Of a stretch of 64,000 nucleotides of DNA, positions 1 through 11,834 are shown in pieces. Source of the stretch: Tragulus kanchil (Eukaryota; Chordata; Mammalia; Artiodactyla; Tragulidae); assembly GCA_022376925.1 (NCBI GenBank), contig JAIOJX010000002.1, positions 65,000,001 through 65,064,000 on the forward strand, read 5' to 3'. The notes beneath the pieces are model-generated. The model searched no databases and was not told the origin of the DNA. It saw nothing but the letters and a program-made list of their open reading frames with translations. Positions within the stretch are counted from its first letter, which is position 1, and each line of letters starts with the position of its first letter. Position numbers and translations under genes: made by a program.

Positions 1-530
1 AGACAGATCATAACTAGACAATGGTGATGATCATTTTGAAATGTACTATCAGAAATATTAGATCACTATGTTGTATAACAGGAACTAAGATAGGTTGTAG
101 TTCAGTAATAGTAAAATAAAGAAACAATAAAAAGATTAATTTGTGGTTATCAGAGGCAGGGATGGTGAGTGTAAGAATTGGATTAAAGTGGATTATTGGA
201 TTAAAGAATTGACAAAGGCACAAGCTTCCAGTTATAAGGTAAGTAAGTACTAGGGGTGAAAGCTACAACACGATGAGTGTAATTAACCCTGCTTTATGTC
301 ATATATGAAAACTGTTAAGGGAGTAAATCCCAAGAGTTTTCATCACAGGGGAAAAACAGGGTTTTCTTTAATTCTGTATCTACAGGAGATGCTGGGTGTT
401 CACTAAACTTATTGTGATAGTCATTTCGTGATGCATGAAGGTCAGACCATTATGCTATACCCTTAAACTCAAACGGTGCTGTACATCAATTATATTTACA
501 TAAAACTGGAAGGAAAATAAAGAAATGACT
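1..530 (+). mobile_element. L1 3' UTR / 3' end fragments
   Basis: AT-rich DNA that reads like mammalian L1 3' UTR in the sense direction: a gtggttatcagaggcaggg-type stretch near 143, a cttccagttataaggtaa-like stretch near 225, and a terminal part with tcaattatatttacataaaactgga near 486-512. The first 110 bases look like a second L1 3' end (tcactatgttgtataacagg at 62-81). No reading frame survives. The assignment rests on remembered consensus texture, not an alignment, so the subfamily is unassigned. Confidence 0.55.
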
Positions 531-1184
531 CAGAGAGAAGGTAGCTCTCCCTCTCAAGTGCACACGATCTGACATTAGAAGAGAGCTGGATGGTTGGACA
601 AGGTTGGAGGTTGATGGCCGTCTGTGACACACCTTTCCTAGAACCTATGTTGTCTCTTCCTAGAACTAACCCCCTCTAGCACCACCACTGTAGCAAGGAG
701 ACACCTGGCCTCTGCTGCCAGATCAGGAGTGGGCTCAGGAGCCAAAGTGGACTAGTGAGTCCTTTCCTAAGAGATTTGCATATGGTGTAGCACTTTCCCC
801 TCGTGCATAACCCTTGAAATGTGTTAACGGTTGTGGCTTCCGCCACATGGTCAAGATAACAGAGGAAACTAGAAAGAGAGAAGGGTAAGTGAATGTTCCG
901 AAATGTGAATCGTTGTGAGGCAGAGAAATCCCTGCTGGTCGTGAAATTCCTCTTCTAATTCCTTGTGAGACCCCCCAGCAGCATTCTTGTCCCAGGGTTC
1001 TGTGAGATTCCCCAGTATTACTTTAAATTATTATGAATTCATTATTTCTTTCCTTAAGTTAATTTGAACTCATTCTAACTCTTACCAGCTGGTGGTGGCT
1101 GGAGCCAAATGTGTATTTGATCATAAGCTAAGCTTTTAATATTTATTATAACTATTGGAGTTTTTGTTGACAAATTATTAGTTG
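531..1184. other. No recognised feature
   Basis: Single-copy-looking DNA without an open frame of note, a recognisable repeat or a splice-flanked coding stretch. Confidence 0.5.
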
Positions 1185-1277
1185 CTCAGTATTAAACATA
1201 GATTATTTTCTTTAATGTCCCTCACATTTAATGAAGTAGGCAATATTAGTCCCTTTGTACAGATGAATAAACTGATT
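1185..1277 (-). mobile_element. MIR fragment, truncated by SINE insertion
   Basis: Antisense MIR texture: aatgaagtaggcaatattag followed by ttgtacagatgaataaactg, matching the MIR region that in antisense reads as gaggtaggtacta...cagatgaggaaactgag. It stops where the T-rich tail of the next SINE begins, so that SINE probably landed in the MIR. Confidence 0.5.
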
Positions 1278-1319
1278 TTTTTTCTTTTCTTCAAGTTTGG
1301 CCTCTTTTTATTGACTTTT

Positions 1320-1609
1320 TAAAATTTATTTATTTATTTATTTATTTTGGCCACTTCTTTTGGTCTTTCATTTATTCGTTTTTTCAGGCATCTTTGTTCT
1401 TTGGCCTGTGTGGGCCTCCCATTGCAGTAGCCTCTCTCGCTGCAGAGCACCGGGCTCTGGGCACATGTGCTCCAGAGCTCAGGCTTGGTAGCTTGACACA
1501 TTGGTCTAGTCTCTCCACGGCACGTGGGATCTTCCCAGGCAGGGATTGAACCAGTGCCCTTTGCACTGCAAGGCAGTGTCCTTACCCACTGGACCACCAG
1601 AGCAGCCCT
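1320..1609 (-). mobile_element. CHR-type tRNA-Glu SINE
   Basis: Antisense SINE. It has a (TTTA)n tail complement at 1326-1347, a body containing gtgtgggcctcccattgcag, a B-box complement gggattgaacc at 1542-1552, and the tRNA-like 5' end complement actggaccaccagagcagcc at 1588-1607. This family layout (CHR-2-like) recurs about ten times here. The open frames across it are antisense SINE frames, not genes. Confidence 0.85.
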
Positions 1610-1612
1610 AAA

Positions 1613-1850
1613 ATTTATTTATTTTTCATCCATCTTTATTCTTCAGCCTGTGTGGGCCTCCCATCCCAGTGGCTTCTCTTGATGCAAAGCACCGGCTCTG
1701 GGTGCACGCGCACCAGAGTGCTGGCTCATAATTGGACACACCAGTCCAGCTGCTTCACGGCATGCAGGATCTTCTCAGGTCAGGGATTGAAATGGTGCCC
1801 CTTGCACTGTAAGGCGGACTCTTTACCCACTGTACCACCAGGGAAGCCCC
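1613..1850 (-). mobile_element. CHR-type SINE, second in tandem
   Basis: Starts directly after the previous SINE with its own TTTATTTATTT tail complement and ends in accaccagggaagcccc. Two same-family SINEs lie head-to-tail in the same orientation, consistent with insertion of one into the A-rich tail of the other. The 5' two thirds are repeated at 2869-3050 by duplication A. Confidence 0.85.
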
Positions 1851-1859
1851 AGACTTTTT

Positions 1860-2235
1860 AAAAAATTTTTTAATGTGGTAAAAATCACATAATATAAAAC
1901 ATACTATTTAACCCTATTTAACTGTACAGCTCGGGGACACTAAGTATACCCACATTGTTTTACAACTCACCATCATTCATCTCCCGAATTTTTTACCTTC
2001 CTAAACTGAGCTCAGTCCCTGTTGGACCCTAACTCCCCATTCCCCATCAGCACACCCCTATCCCCCAACCCCAGGCACTTTCTATGGATTTGGCTATTCT
2101 AGGTATCTTGTAGAAGTGAAATCAAACAGTATTTGTCTGCACCTAATGTACACTGGGATGCATTTTTAAGGTTAATTTAATATATGGATCGTGCCTTCTT
2201 TTTTCCTCTGTGGCATAGTAGGTTCTCTTTAGTGA
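1860..2235 (-). mobile_element. Old L1 3' UTR-like fragment
   Basis: The run aatgtggtaaaaatcacata, tttaactgtacagctcgggg and cactaagtatacccacattg through ttctaggtatcttgtagaag resembles a mammal-wide L1M 3' UTR in antisense. Recalled by texture only. A second copy lies at 3060-3433 through duplication A. Confidence 0.4.
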
Positions 2236-2305
2236 CCTATTTTATAAATAGTAGTATCTATTAATATATATAACCCTAACCTCCCCAGTGTGTCCCACCT
2301 CCCAA

Positions 2306-2530
2306 AGAAGATGTGGTATATGTATACAATGGAATGTTACTGAGGTATAAAGACGAATGAAATCATGCCATCTGCAGAGATGTAGATGGGCCTAGAGAGT
2401 GTTGTACAGAGTAAGTGGGTCAGAAAGAGAAAAATAAGTGTCATGTCTTAGCACATACATGTGGAATCTAGAAAAGTAGGACAGGAGAACTGATTTGCAA
2501 CGCAGAAACAGAGTCACAAACATAGAGACT
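2306..2530 (+). mobile_element. L1 3' end fragment
   Basis: Sense L1 ORF2 end and 3' UTR: atacaatggaatgttactga, atgaaatcatgccatctgca, and acatgtggaatctagaaaag are degenerate forms of the usual L1 run. It carries stops and frame breaks. The copy at 3506-3729 comes from duplication A. Confidence 0.65.
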
Positions 2531-4063
2531 GATATTTGTTTTCATTACTCATCCTGACCTTAGACAGCTCTTCAGTGGTGAGGCTACTTTTTAATAGACT
2601 TCCCTTAGCTTGACTGTAACTCTAATCTGTTTAACCCCAGGCCCATGCTTTTAGCAGCTAATTCAAAAGATTTGGCAGGATGATTTGCCATAGGTAAGTC
2701 TGAGATAGAGAAAGTGTACAAAATTCTGATCTTCCTAATACTTTTATATTTCCCAGAAAAATCAATACAATTTTGGGTTAGGAATGGAGATAAGAGTATT
2801 TAGGGGAGTATTTTATCAAAATGTATCTTGTTATGTTACTCCTCTGTAATTCTAAAATTGGTGACCCAGTGGCTTCTCTTGATGCAAGCACCGGCTCTGG
2901 GTGCATGCGCACCAGAGTGCTGGCTCATCATTGGACACACCAGTCCAGCTGCTTCACGGCATGCAGGATCTGCTCAGGTCAGGGATTGAAATGGTGCCCC
3001 TTGCACTGTAAGGCGGACTCTTTACCCACTGTACCACCAGGGAAGCCCCAGACTTTTTAAAAAATTTTAATGTGGTAAAATCACATAATATAAAACATAC
3101 TATTTAACCCTATTTAACTGTACAGCTCGGGGACACTAAGTATACCCACATTGTTTTACAACTCACCATCATTCATCTCCCGAATTTTTTACCTTCCTAA
3201 ACTGAGCTCAGTCCCTGTTGGACCCTAACTCCCCATTCCCCATCAGCACACCCCTATCCCCCAACCCCAGGCACTTTCTATGGATTTGGCTATTCTAGGT
3301 ATCTTGTAGAAGTGAAATCAAACAGTATTTGTCTGCACCTAATGTACACTGGGATGCATTTTTAAGGTTAATTTAATATATGGATCGTGCCTTCTTTTTT
3401 CCTCTGTGGCATAGTAGGTTCTCTTTAGTGACCTATTTTATAAATAGTAGTATCTATTAATATATATAACCCTAACCTCCCCAGTGTGTCCCACCTCCCA
3501 AAGAAGATGTGGTATATGTATACAATGGAATGTTACTGAGGTATAAAGACGAATGAAATCATGCCATCTGCAGAGATGTAGATGGGCCTAGAGAGTGTTG
3601 TACAGAGTAAGTGGGTCAGAAAGAGAAAAATAAGTGTCATGTCTTAGCACATACATGTGGAATCTAGAAAAGTAGGACAGGAGAACTGATTTGCAACGCA
3701 GAAACAGAGTCACAAACATAGAGACTGATATTTGTTTTCATTACTCATCCTGACCTTAGACAGCTCTTCAGTGGTGAGGCTACTTTTTAATAGACTTCCC
3801 TTAGCTTGACTGTAACTCTAATCTGTTTAACCCCAGGCCCATGCTTTTAGCAGCTAATTCAAAAGATTTGGCAGGATGATTTGCCATAGGTAAGTCTGAG
3901 ATAGAGAAAGTGTACAAAATTCTGATCTTCCTAATACTTTTATATTTCCCAGAAAAATCAATACAATTTTGGGTTAGGAATGGAGATAAGAGTATTTAGG
4001 GGAGTATTTTATCAAAATGTATCTTGTTATGTTACTCCTCTGTAATTCTAAAAATTGGTGACC

Positions 4064-4567
4064 TATGGAGTTGTGAAAGAAAGGAAATTTGCAAGGACTA
4101 GTCATTTAGAAGTGAAGTTTGTGCATCATTTGGCTGGTATTTCACCAGTGCCAGAGGTCAAAAGCTTCCACTTCAAGCATTAGTGAATTCTCCCTCAATG
4201 AACTCCCAAACTGCCAGGCTGTATAATCCTTCTCATGTCTAGCAGGGCTGCTCTCACAAGTATTTTTAATCACAAACATTAAGTTGGTCACAAACACATT
4301 TTTGTACCATTCCTTCATGGGTACCTTCTTAAGAGTGAACTGAACTGTTAACTTACTTTTAAACAAAACAGAATTGTTGAAATGTCTGACTGCTCCCTAT
4401 CAGTATAAAAAATATGAATTTATACAACAGCTGCAACTTGTTCAGTAGGATTATTTTACCCAAAGAAGGACAAAAAAATGTAACAAGGGAACACTGATGT
4501 TCGCAATGGAAAGAAATGAATATACCCACAGCTTTTTAATGTTGGCTAACATAAAAATGGTTTTGAG
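4064..4567. other. No recognised feature
   Basis: Unique-looking AT-rich DNA. The 74-codon antisense frame at 4142-4366 has no recognisable domain and is judged a chance frame. Confidence 0.5.
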
Positions 4568-5169
4568 GATTAAATGAGTAACATCCTATTATGACTCATT
4601 CATCTTATTTCCAGACGATTAGCAGTGCCAGACCATAATGATTATAAAATTACTAAAGAAATGGGAGCAGTAGGATTTGAGTTCACTGCAAAAATTCAAC
4701 AGCAGTAACTACAAACCAGTTGATCAAACTTTGTAAAATGACATGACTGCCTTATAAAGAATGGTGAAAATACACCTTTGAGGTCTTTTTCCTCATTGAA
4801 AGCTCTAGCAGTCTTTCCCTATGAGTGAACTAATTGGTATATTTTCAACTGACCAAAGTTACATAACCATGTTAAATGAAGTTAAATATTATTATGAACA
4901 CTCATGACCCACCACTTCCAATTAACAACCTTCCAAGCATTTGGGGTGCAGCAGCAGTAACTGGGAGGGGAACCAGTAGCTGAATCTCTCAGCACTAGTA
5001 TCTTGGCTGAACCACAGATTCTATGGTTAATCCTTGCTCTTTAAAATCAGAACTGGGTGTTCTCAGTCCGCTAGAGATGATCAGTTTCTTAATAGACACC
5101 TTGTTCATCACATCATTCAATAAGTAATTTAGGAGGCATGACAGGGAGGGTGGGAGAGAAGACTCAGGA

Positions 5170-5375
5170 GCTGGCTGTCAGGTGTGAATATTACCAGCAC
5201 TCCCATTTGGCCCTATGGCGTAACCTCTGTGTAACTCAGTCATGATCAGTCAAGTGGAGATGATACAAATTCTAACCTCACAGGATTGTTATGAACAGTA
5301 TAAATATTAGTCATTAGAAAACCTTCAGGACAGTGCCTGACATTGCAGTAAGCATTAGGTAATGACTGAATATAA
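5170..5375 (+). mobile_element. MIR fragment
   Basis: Sense MIR texture: taacctctgtgtaactcagt, ctcacaggattgttatgaac, and cagtgcctgacattgcagta ending in a degenerate aataaatg-like tail. Old and diverged. The duplicate is at 6261-6466. Confidence 0.55.
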
Positions 5376-5518
5376 AAATGAAATTCATTGATTCCACCAG
5401 TACTTACCACGTGCCTTCCAAAGCTTGGACACCATGAGTTGCTCAAGAGTGACAATGTACCTGCCCTGGTTGGAGAAGGGAAACAATGAAAAAGTAACAA
5501 TTAAATAGAAAAGATTTT

Positions 5519-5676
5519 GGCTTCCTGGGTTGTGCTAGTAGTAAAGAATCCACCTGTCAATGCACGAAACATAAGAACTGCAGGTTTGATCCTTGACTGG
5601 GGAAGATTTCCTGGAGAAGGGAATGCCAACCCACTCCAGTATTCCTGCCTGAAAAATGCTATGGAGGGCTACAAGA
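5519..5676 (+). mobile_element. Bov-tA SINE, 3' end lost at duplication join
   Basis: tRNA-like head ggcttcctgggttgtgctag, degenerate B box ggtttgatcc at 5583, and the Bov body ctggagaagggaatgccaac and ccagtattcctgcctg. It breaks off at 5676 where the second copy of duplication B starts. Confidence 0.85.
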
Positions 5677-6609
5677 GATTAAATGAGTAACATCCTATTA
5701 TGACTCATTCATCTTATTTCCAGACGATTAGCAGTTGAAAATTACTAAAGAAATGGGAGCAGTAGGATTTGAGTTCACTGCAAAAATTCAACAGCAGTAA
5801 CTACAAACCAGTTGATCAAACTTTGTAAAATGACATGACTGCCTTATAAAGAATGGTGAAAATACACCTTTGAGGTCTTTTTCCTCATTGAAAGCTCTAG
5901 CAGTCTTTCCTATGAGTGAACTAATTGGTATATTTTCAACTGACCAAAGTTACATAACCATGTTAAATGAAGTTAAATATTATTATGAACACTCATGACC
6001 CACCACTTCCAATTAACAACCTTCCAAGCATTTGGGGTGCAGCAGCAGTAACTGGGAGGGGAACCAGTAGCTGAATCTCTCAGCACTAGTATCTTGGCTG
6101 AACCACAGATTCTATGGTTAATCCTTGCTCTTTAAAATCAGAACTGGGTGTTCTCAGTCCGCTAGAGATGATCAGTTTCTTAATAGACACCTTGTTCATC
6201 ACATCATTCAATAAGTAATTTAGGAGGCATGACAGGGAGGGTGGGAGAGAAGACTCAGGAGCTGGCTGTCAGGTGTGAATATTACCAGCACTCCCATTTG
6301 GCCCTATGGCGTAACCTCTGTGTAACTCAGTCATGATCAGTCAAGTGGAGATGATACAAATTCTAACCTCACAGGATTGTTATGAACAGTATAAATATTA
6401 GTCATTAGAAAACCTTCAGGACAGTGCCTGACATTGCAGTAAGCATTAGGTAATGACTGAATATAAAAATGAAATTCATTGATTCCACCAGTACTTACCA
6501 CGTGCCTTCCAAAGCTTGGACACCATGAGTTGCTCAAGAGTGACAATGTACCTGCCCTGGTTGGAGAAGGGAAACAATGAAAAAGTAACAATTAAATAGA
6601 AAAGATTTT

Positions 6610-6822
6610 GGCTTCCTGGGTTGTGCTAGTAGTAAAGAATCCACCTGTCAATGCACGAAACATAAGAACTGCAGGTTTGATCCTTGACTGGGGAAGATTT
6701 CCTGGAGAAGGGAATGCCAACCCACTCCAGTATTCCTGCCTGAAAAATTCTATGGAGGGCTACAATTCATGTGGCTACAAAGAGTCAGATGTGACTGAAC
6801 ACATGCACACACATGGCAGATA
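6610..6822 (+). mobile_element. Bov-tA SINE, full copy
   Basis: Same SINE as at 5519 but complete, continuing through gtggctacaaagagtcagat and gactgaacacatgcacacac, the BovB-related 3' end of this family. The 76-codon frame over it is the SINE itself. Confidence 0.9.
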
Positions 6823-6952
6823 CAAAAAATTTCTGTGAAGAAAATAAACATTTAAGTAAATGATGAAATGAGAAGATTCGAGTGGGGAGATGAGGAACAG
6901 GTACTAGTCAAAAAAGTCCTCATTAATATTTAACTTTAAAAACCTTTTTTTG

Positions 6953-7210
6953 GCCTCTTTATACTAATTTTGTATTTATTTATTTTTCACCCATCTTTAT
7001 TCTTTGGCTTGTGTGGGCCTCCCATTGCAGTGGCTTCTCTTGTTGCAGAGCACCAGCTCTGGGCACATGTGCTCCAGAGTGTTGGCTCTTAATTGGACAC
7101 ACCGGTCCAGCCACTCCATGGCATGTGGGATCTTCCTAGGCCAGGGATTGAACCGGTGCCCCCTGCATTGCAAGGCAGAGTCTTTACCCACTGGACTGCC
7201 AGGGAAGCCC
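6953..7210 (-). mobile_element. CHR-type SINE
   Basis: Antisense CHR-2-like SINE from tggcctctttatactaattt with a tttatttattttt tail complement to ggactgccagggaagccc. B-box complement gggattgaacc at 7143. The open frames on both strands here are SINE frames. Confidence 0.85.
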
Positions 7211-7765
7211 AATATTTAATTTTTGATGAAAAGCTTCCAGTCATGTGAGGCCCAGAGAGGAGAGCAAGAAGATGGGTAGGGAGGTATAATTTGTGTGAGG
7301 GTGGGGTCAGCCTCACAGGAGAACTATGGAGAGAATGGAGAAGGAGGGCTTTCCCAAAGAAAAATTTAAGTGTTCCTAGCAGAACAAGAAGGTATAGATT
7401 CTGGGCAAGTAAGCCCTGAATATTTCTATCCAATGTTGGAAGGGTTTTAACCGAGTAAATGATATACTCTTGGTTACATATATTAGGTACAATATTTTTT
7501 ATCTATAATTTGCCCATCCAAAATACAATTTTTCTTGTTTTTCTATAATTTAAAATAGATTCTCCTTGACTGACCATCCTTCTTGAAGTCAAAAAATGTA
7601 ATCTCAATGCCAAGTAACCTCAATCAAATTACCAGTTTCCCTATTCACCTCCCTCCTCTCTTTTCCAAAGCTTGGACACCATGAGTTGCTCAAGAGTGAC
7701 AATGTACCTGCCCTGGTTGGAGAAGGGAAACAATGAAAAAGTAACAATTAAATAGAAAAGATTTT

Positions 7766-7978
7766 GGCTTCCTGGGTTGTGCTAGTAGTAAAGAATCCAC
7801 CTGTCAATGCACGAAACATAAGAACTGCAGGTTTGATCCTTGACTGGGGAAGATTTCCTGGAGAAGGGAATGCCAACCCACTCCAGTATTCCTGCCTGAA
7901 AAATTCTATGGAGGGCTACAATTCATGTGGCTACAAAGAGTCAGATGCGACTGAACACATGCACACACATGGCAGATA
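7766..7978 (+). mobile_element. Bov-tA SINE, duplicate copy
   Basis: Copy of the SINE at 6610 produced by duplication C, with one C/T difference in the 3' part (gatgcgactgaac). Confidence 0.9.
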
Positions 7979-8107
7979 CAAAAAATTTCTGTGAAGAAAA
8001 TAAACATTTAAGTAAATGATGAAATGAGAAGATTCGAGTGGGGAGATGAGGAACAGGTACTAGTCAAAAAAGTCCTCATGAATATTAAACTTTAAAAAAC
8101 TTTTTTT

Positions 8108-8366
8108 GGCCTCTTTATACTAATTTTGTATTTATTTATTTTTCACCCATCTTTATTCTTTGGCTTGTGTGGGCCTCCCATTGCAGTGGCTTCTCTTGTT
8201 GCAGAGCACCAGCTCTGGGCACATGTGCTCCAGAGTGTTGGCTCTTAATTGGACACACCGGTCCAGCCACTCCATGGCATGTGGGATCTTCCTAGGCCAG
8301 GGATTGAACCGGTGCCCCCTGCATTGCAAGGCAGAGTCTTTACCCACTGGACTGCCAGGGAAGCCC
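8108..8366 (-). mobile_element. CHR-type SINE, duplicate copy
   Basis: Copy of the SINE at 6953-7210 produced by duplication C, essentially identical. Confidence 0.85.
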
Positions 8367-8820
8367 AATATTTAATTTTTGATGAAAAGCTTCCAGTCAT
8401 GTGAGGCCCAGAGAGGAGAGCAAGAAGATGGGTAGGGAGGTATAATTTGTGTGAGGGTGGGGTCAGCCTCACAGGAGAACTATGGAGAGAATGGAGAAGG
8501 AGGGCTTTCCCAAAGAAAAATTTAAGTGTTCCTAGCAGAACAAGAAGGTATAGATTCTGGGCAAGTAAGCCCTGAATATTTCTATCCAATGTTGGAAGGG
8601 TTTTAACCGAGTAAATGATATACTCTTGGTTACATATATTAGGTACAATATTTTTTATCTATAATTTGCCCATCCAAAAATACAATTTTTCTTGTTTTTC
8701 TATAATTTAAAATAGATTCTCCTTGACTGACCATCCTTCTTGAAGTCAAAAAATGTAATCTCAATGCCAAGTAACCTCAATCAAATTACCAGTTTCCCTA
8801 TTCACCTCCCTCCTCTCTTT

Positions 8821-9437
8821 TCAGCTGAAATGATCTGCATGTCAGTGGACTTACATAGCATCATGTCTTTATGAGGTCGCATTAGAGAACCGCCAGGATT
8901 GCGGTTCCAGGTCCTCATGTGTTCGCTCTGACAGTCACTGAGATGCATTTCATTTCCATCCTTCTTTATGTTTCGGAATCTGTCTGCACTGGTATCTCTG
9001 GAGAAGCCAAGTTCCCATCTGGCAAGCAGGTAGGGGTCCACACACATTGCATCCTCTTGGATGCTAGAGAAGTTGATCCTCTCTGGGGGACCTCTGAGTC
9101 CTTCTGAGGATCAGAGAAAACTTTTTGACCCTCTCCAAATCATGAAAAATTGAGGTGGGAGGGCACGGCAGCCCCTCTGTCCTGTGTCTGCTTTTCCTCT
9201 GTGAATCACCTTGTATGTGAAGATCACAAGAAGGTTTCTTGCCTCAGGCTTACTCAGAGGCTGGCGCATAAAATCTGCTCTCCAATTCTACTATATCTCT
9301 TTTGGAATGAGGACAGTCTGAAGATGACATGAGAAACTACCCTTCAGAAACTACCCAACCCAGTCCTCACTGCCCCTTCTCAAGCTCTGCTTCTCCTGGC
9401 TCAGTCTGAACTTTTAAAAACAATTTTAGGGTAGAAA
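8821..9437. other. No recognised feature
   Basis: Somewhat GC-richer single-copy DNA. Frames of 60 to 81 codons on both strands (8802-9047, 8919-9107, 9150-9332) have no recognisable domain. Confidence 0.45.
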
Positions 9438-11834
9438 AACTGGCTCATCTGTTATATGTATTCTTTTCAACTCTATTGGTTACATACCACAATTTTAATT
9501 TAGGTAATCAAAAGCCTGGCTTTAGGAACTCAAAAATCATTTATTATAGCTTATAGTCTTTGCTTAGCATTTCAATAGCTTATTAGTAGTAGTAATAGTA
9601 TTTTTTTGAGAATTGACTTTTCTCTGTTTAGTGTGACTTTCTTTCTCCAATGCAGTAAGCCCCATCTGCACTATGATGTCTGAACTCACCTTTGTTGATA
9701 AAACTGCTGTGTGCTCCAGACCCACTGTCAGTCTTTCTGGGAGAGTGAGGGATGAACACGGCTAGTTTTTTCTAAATCTTGTCTTTCAGGTGATCATTCT
9801 CACCTGGTTATCTTTTCCTAAGACAGAACTTCCAAGAGTGCTTCCAATGCATAATTGTAAAATCCAGTTTTTGATTGTAAGCAACAAAAATCTACTCTGG
9901 CTATTTCCAGCACAAGAGATATACTTGGTTCCCACCTTGGTTTCACAGATGGAATGGCATACACCAGGAATTTAGGAATGAGCTTGTCACCTCTACAGTG
10001 GTAAAGAAAAACCTCTGCCCATGACTCACATCTTGCATCAATTTACTCAGGTCCAGGGAGAGAGCATCTCGTTGGCCACGATCACATTCCACCCACAATG
10101 TGCAATGGACCATAGAAAGGGGTTATCCAATCCCTATGACTCTAATAGGAAACAAGCTACCTCCTACCAAGACCACACACAGTGGAGAAAGGCCAACTCC
10201 TTGAATAGAAATCAAGATGGGATTAGGAAGGTGAATAACTCCTGGACAGGAAAAATGACTAGGTCCTCTGCCACCATCCTATGATTCTGTATTTTATATA
10301 AACTATTGTAAAGGGTTAGTGATATAACTAGTGTACCTTGGGGGAATATGACTGTGACTTCTTTTCAAAGATTAACAATTGAAAAAACTCTACCAAGAAA
10401 GAACTTCTCAATTTATTTAATCCCTCTCCCTGTGCAAGGCTTTAATTGTGTTATATACATGGGGGAAGAGAGCACAACATCAATAGCCATTTCTTCTGCT
10501 GACCTGTTCTTTAATATTAACAAATAGAAAATAATGAACTGTTAGAGCCAGTGTATGAAACCAAGCTTGGAGAAGAGTCAAGGAATATAATAAGGTAGAA
10601 GAAGGGGAATGAGGGGAAGGTGGGAGTGTAAGAAAATAAAGAACTGGCTCATCTGTTATATGTATTCTTTTCAACTCTATTGGTTACATACCACAATTTT
10701 AATTTAGGTAATCAAAAGCCTGGCTTTAGGAACTCAAAAATCATTTATTATAGCTTATAGTCTTTGCTTAGCATTTCAATAGCTTATTAGTAGTAGTAAT
10801 AGTATTTTTTTGAGAATTGACTTTTCTCTGTTTAGTGTGACTTTCTTTCTCCAATGCAGTAAGCCCCATCTGCACTATGATGTCTGAACTCACCTTTGTT
10901 GATAAAACTGCTGTGTGCTCCAGACCCACTGTCAGTCTTTCTGGGAGAGTGAGGGATGAACACGGCTAGTTTTTTCTAAATCTTGTCTTTCAGGTGATCA
11001 TTCTCACCTGGTTATCTTTTCCTAAGACAGAACTTCCAAGAGTGCTTCCAATGCATAATTGTAAAATCCAGTTTTTGATTGTAAGCAACAAAAATCTACT
11101 CTGGCTATTTCCAGCACAAGAGATATACTTGGTTCCCACCTTGGTTTCACAGATGGAATGGCATACACCAGGAATTTAGGAATGAGCTTGTCACCTCTAC
11201 AGTGGTAAAGAAAAACCTCTGCCCATGACTCACATCTTGCATCAATTTACTCAGGTCCAGGGAGAGAGCATCTCGTTGGCCACGATCACATTCCACCCAC
11301 AATGTGCAATGGACCATAGAAAGGGGTTATCCAATCCCTATGACTCTAATAGGAAACAAGCTACCTCCTACCAAGACCACACACAGTGGAGAAAGGCCAA
11401 CTCCTTGAATAGAAATCAAGATGGGATTAGGAAGGTGAATAACTCCTGGACAGGAAAAATGACTAGGTCCTCTGCCACCATCCTATGATTCTGTATTTTA
11501 TATAAACTATTGTAAAGGGTTAGTGATATAACTAGTGTACCTTGGGGGAATATGACTGTGACTTCTTTTCAAAGATTAACAATTGAAAAAACTCTACCAA
11601 GAAAGAACTTCTCAATTTATTTAATCCCTCTCCCTGTGCAAGGCTTTAATTGTGTTATATACATGGGGGAAGAGAGCACAACATCAATAGCCATTTCTTC
11701 TGCTGACCTGTTCTTTAATATTAACAAATAGAAAATAATGAACTGTTAGAGCCAGTGTATGAAACCAAGCTTGGAGAAGAGTCAAGGAATATAATAAGGT
11801 AGAAGAAGGGGAATGAGGGGAAGTTGGGAGTGTG
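9438..11834. repeat. Tandem duplication D, unit about 1204 bp
   Basis: 9438-10641 recurs at 10642-11834, starting at aactggctcatctgttatat. The left copy ends in aggtgggagtgtaagaaaat, the right copy in aagttgggagtgtgagcagg, so the left end looks like a garbled version of the true sequence. The content is otherwise unrecognised DNA; its 61- and 87-codon frames (9790-9975, 10021-10284) are duplicated with it and show no domain. Confidence 0.95.

Larger units (their letters stand above)
1665..4063. repeat. Tandem duplication A, unit about 1200 bp
   Basis: 1665-2864 recurs at 2865-4063. The unit starts in the middle of a SINE (cagtggcttctcttgatgca at 1668 and 2868) and ends in ctctgtaattcta...ggtgacc (2840-2866 and 4038-4063). 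Differences are mostly homopolymer length (six versus four T near 1865/3065, five versus four A near 1880/3078, four versus five A near 2855/4051) plus an aa/a indel at the start. Confidence 0.95.
4568..6765. repeat. Tandem duplication B, unit about 1109 bp
   Basis: 4568-5676 recurs from 5677. The join falls inside a Bov-tA SINE (ggagggctac then agagattaaatgag at 5664-5684). Near the join the second copy lacks about 18 bases present at 4627-4645 (after agcagt). The right copy reads on into the rest of the SINE at 6766, so the intact right flank belongs to copy two. Confidence 0.95.
6507..8820. repeat. Tandem duplication C, unit about 1156 bp
   Basis: 6507-7662 recurs at 7663-8820, starting at ttccaaagcttggacaccat. 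The first 260 bases overlap the end of duplication B, so this segment is present three times (5415, 6507, 7663). Differences include tgtgactg/tgcgactg (6790/7946), attaatatttaac/atgaatattaaac (6922/8078) and four versus five A (7519/8675). Confidence 0.95.
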
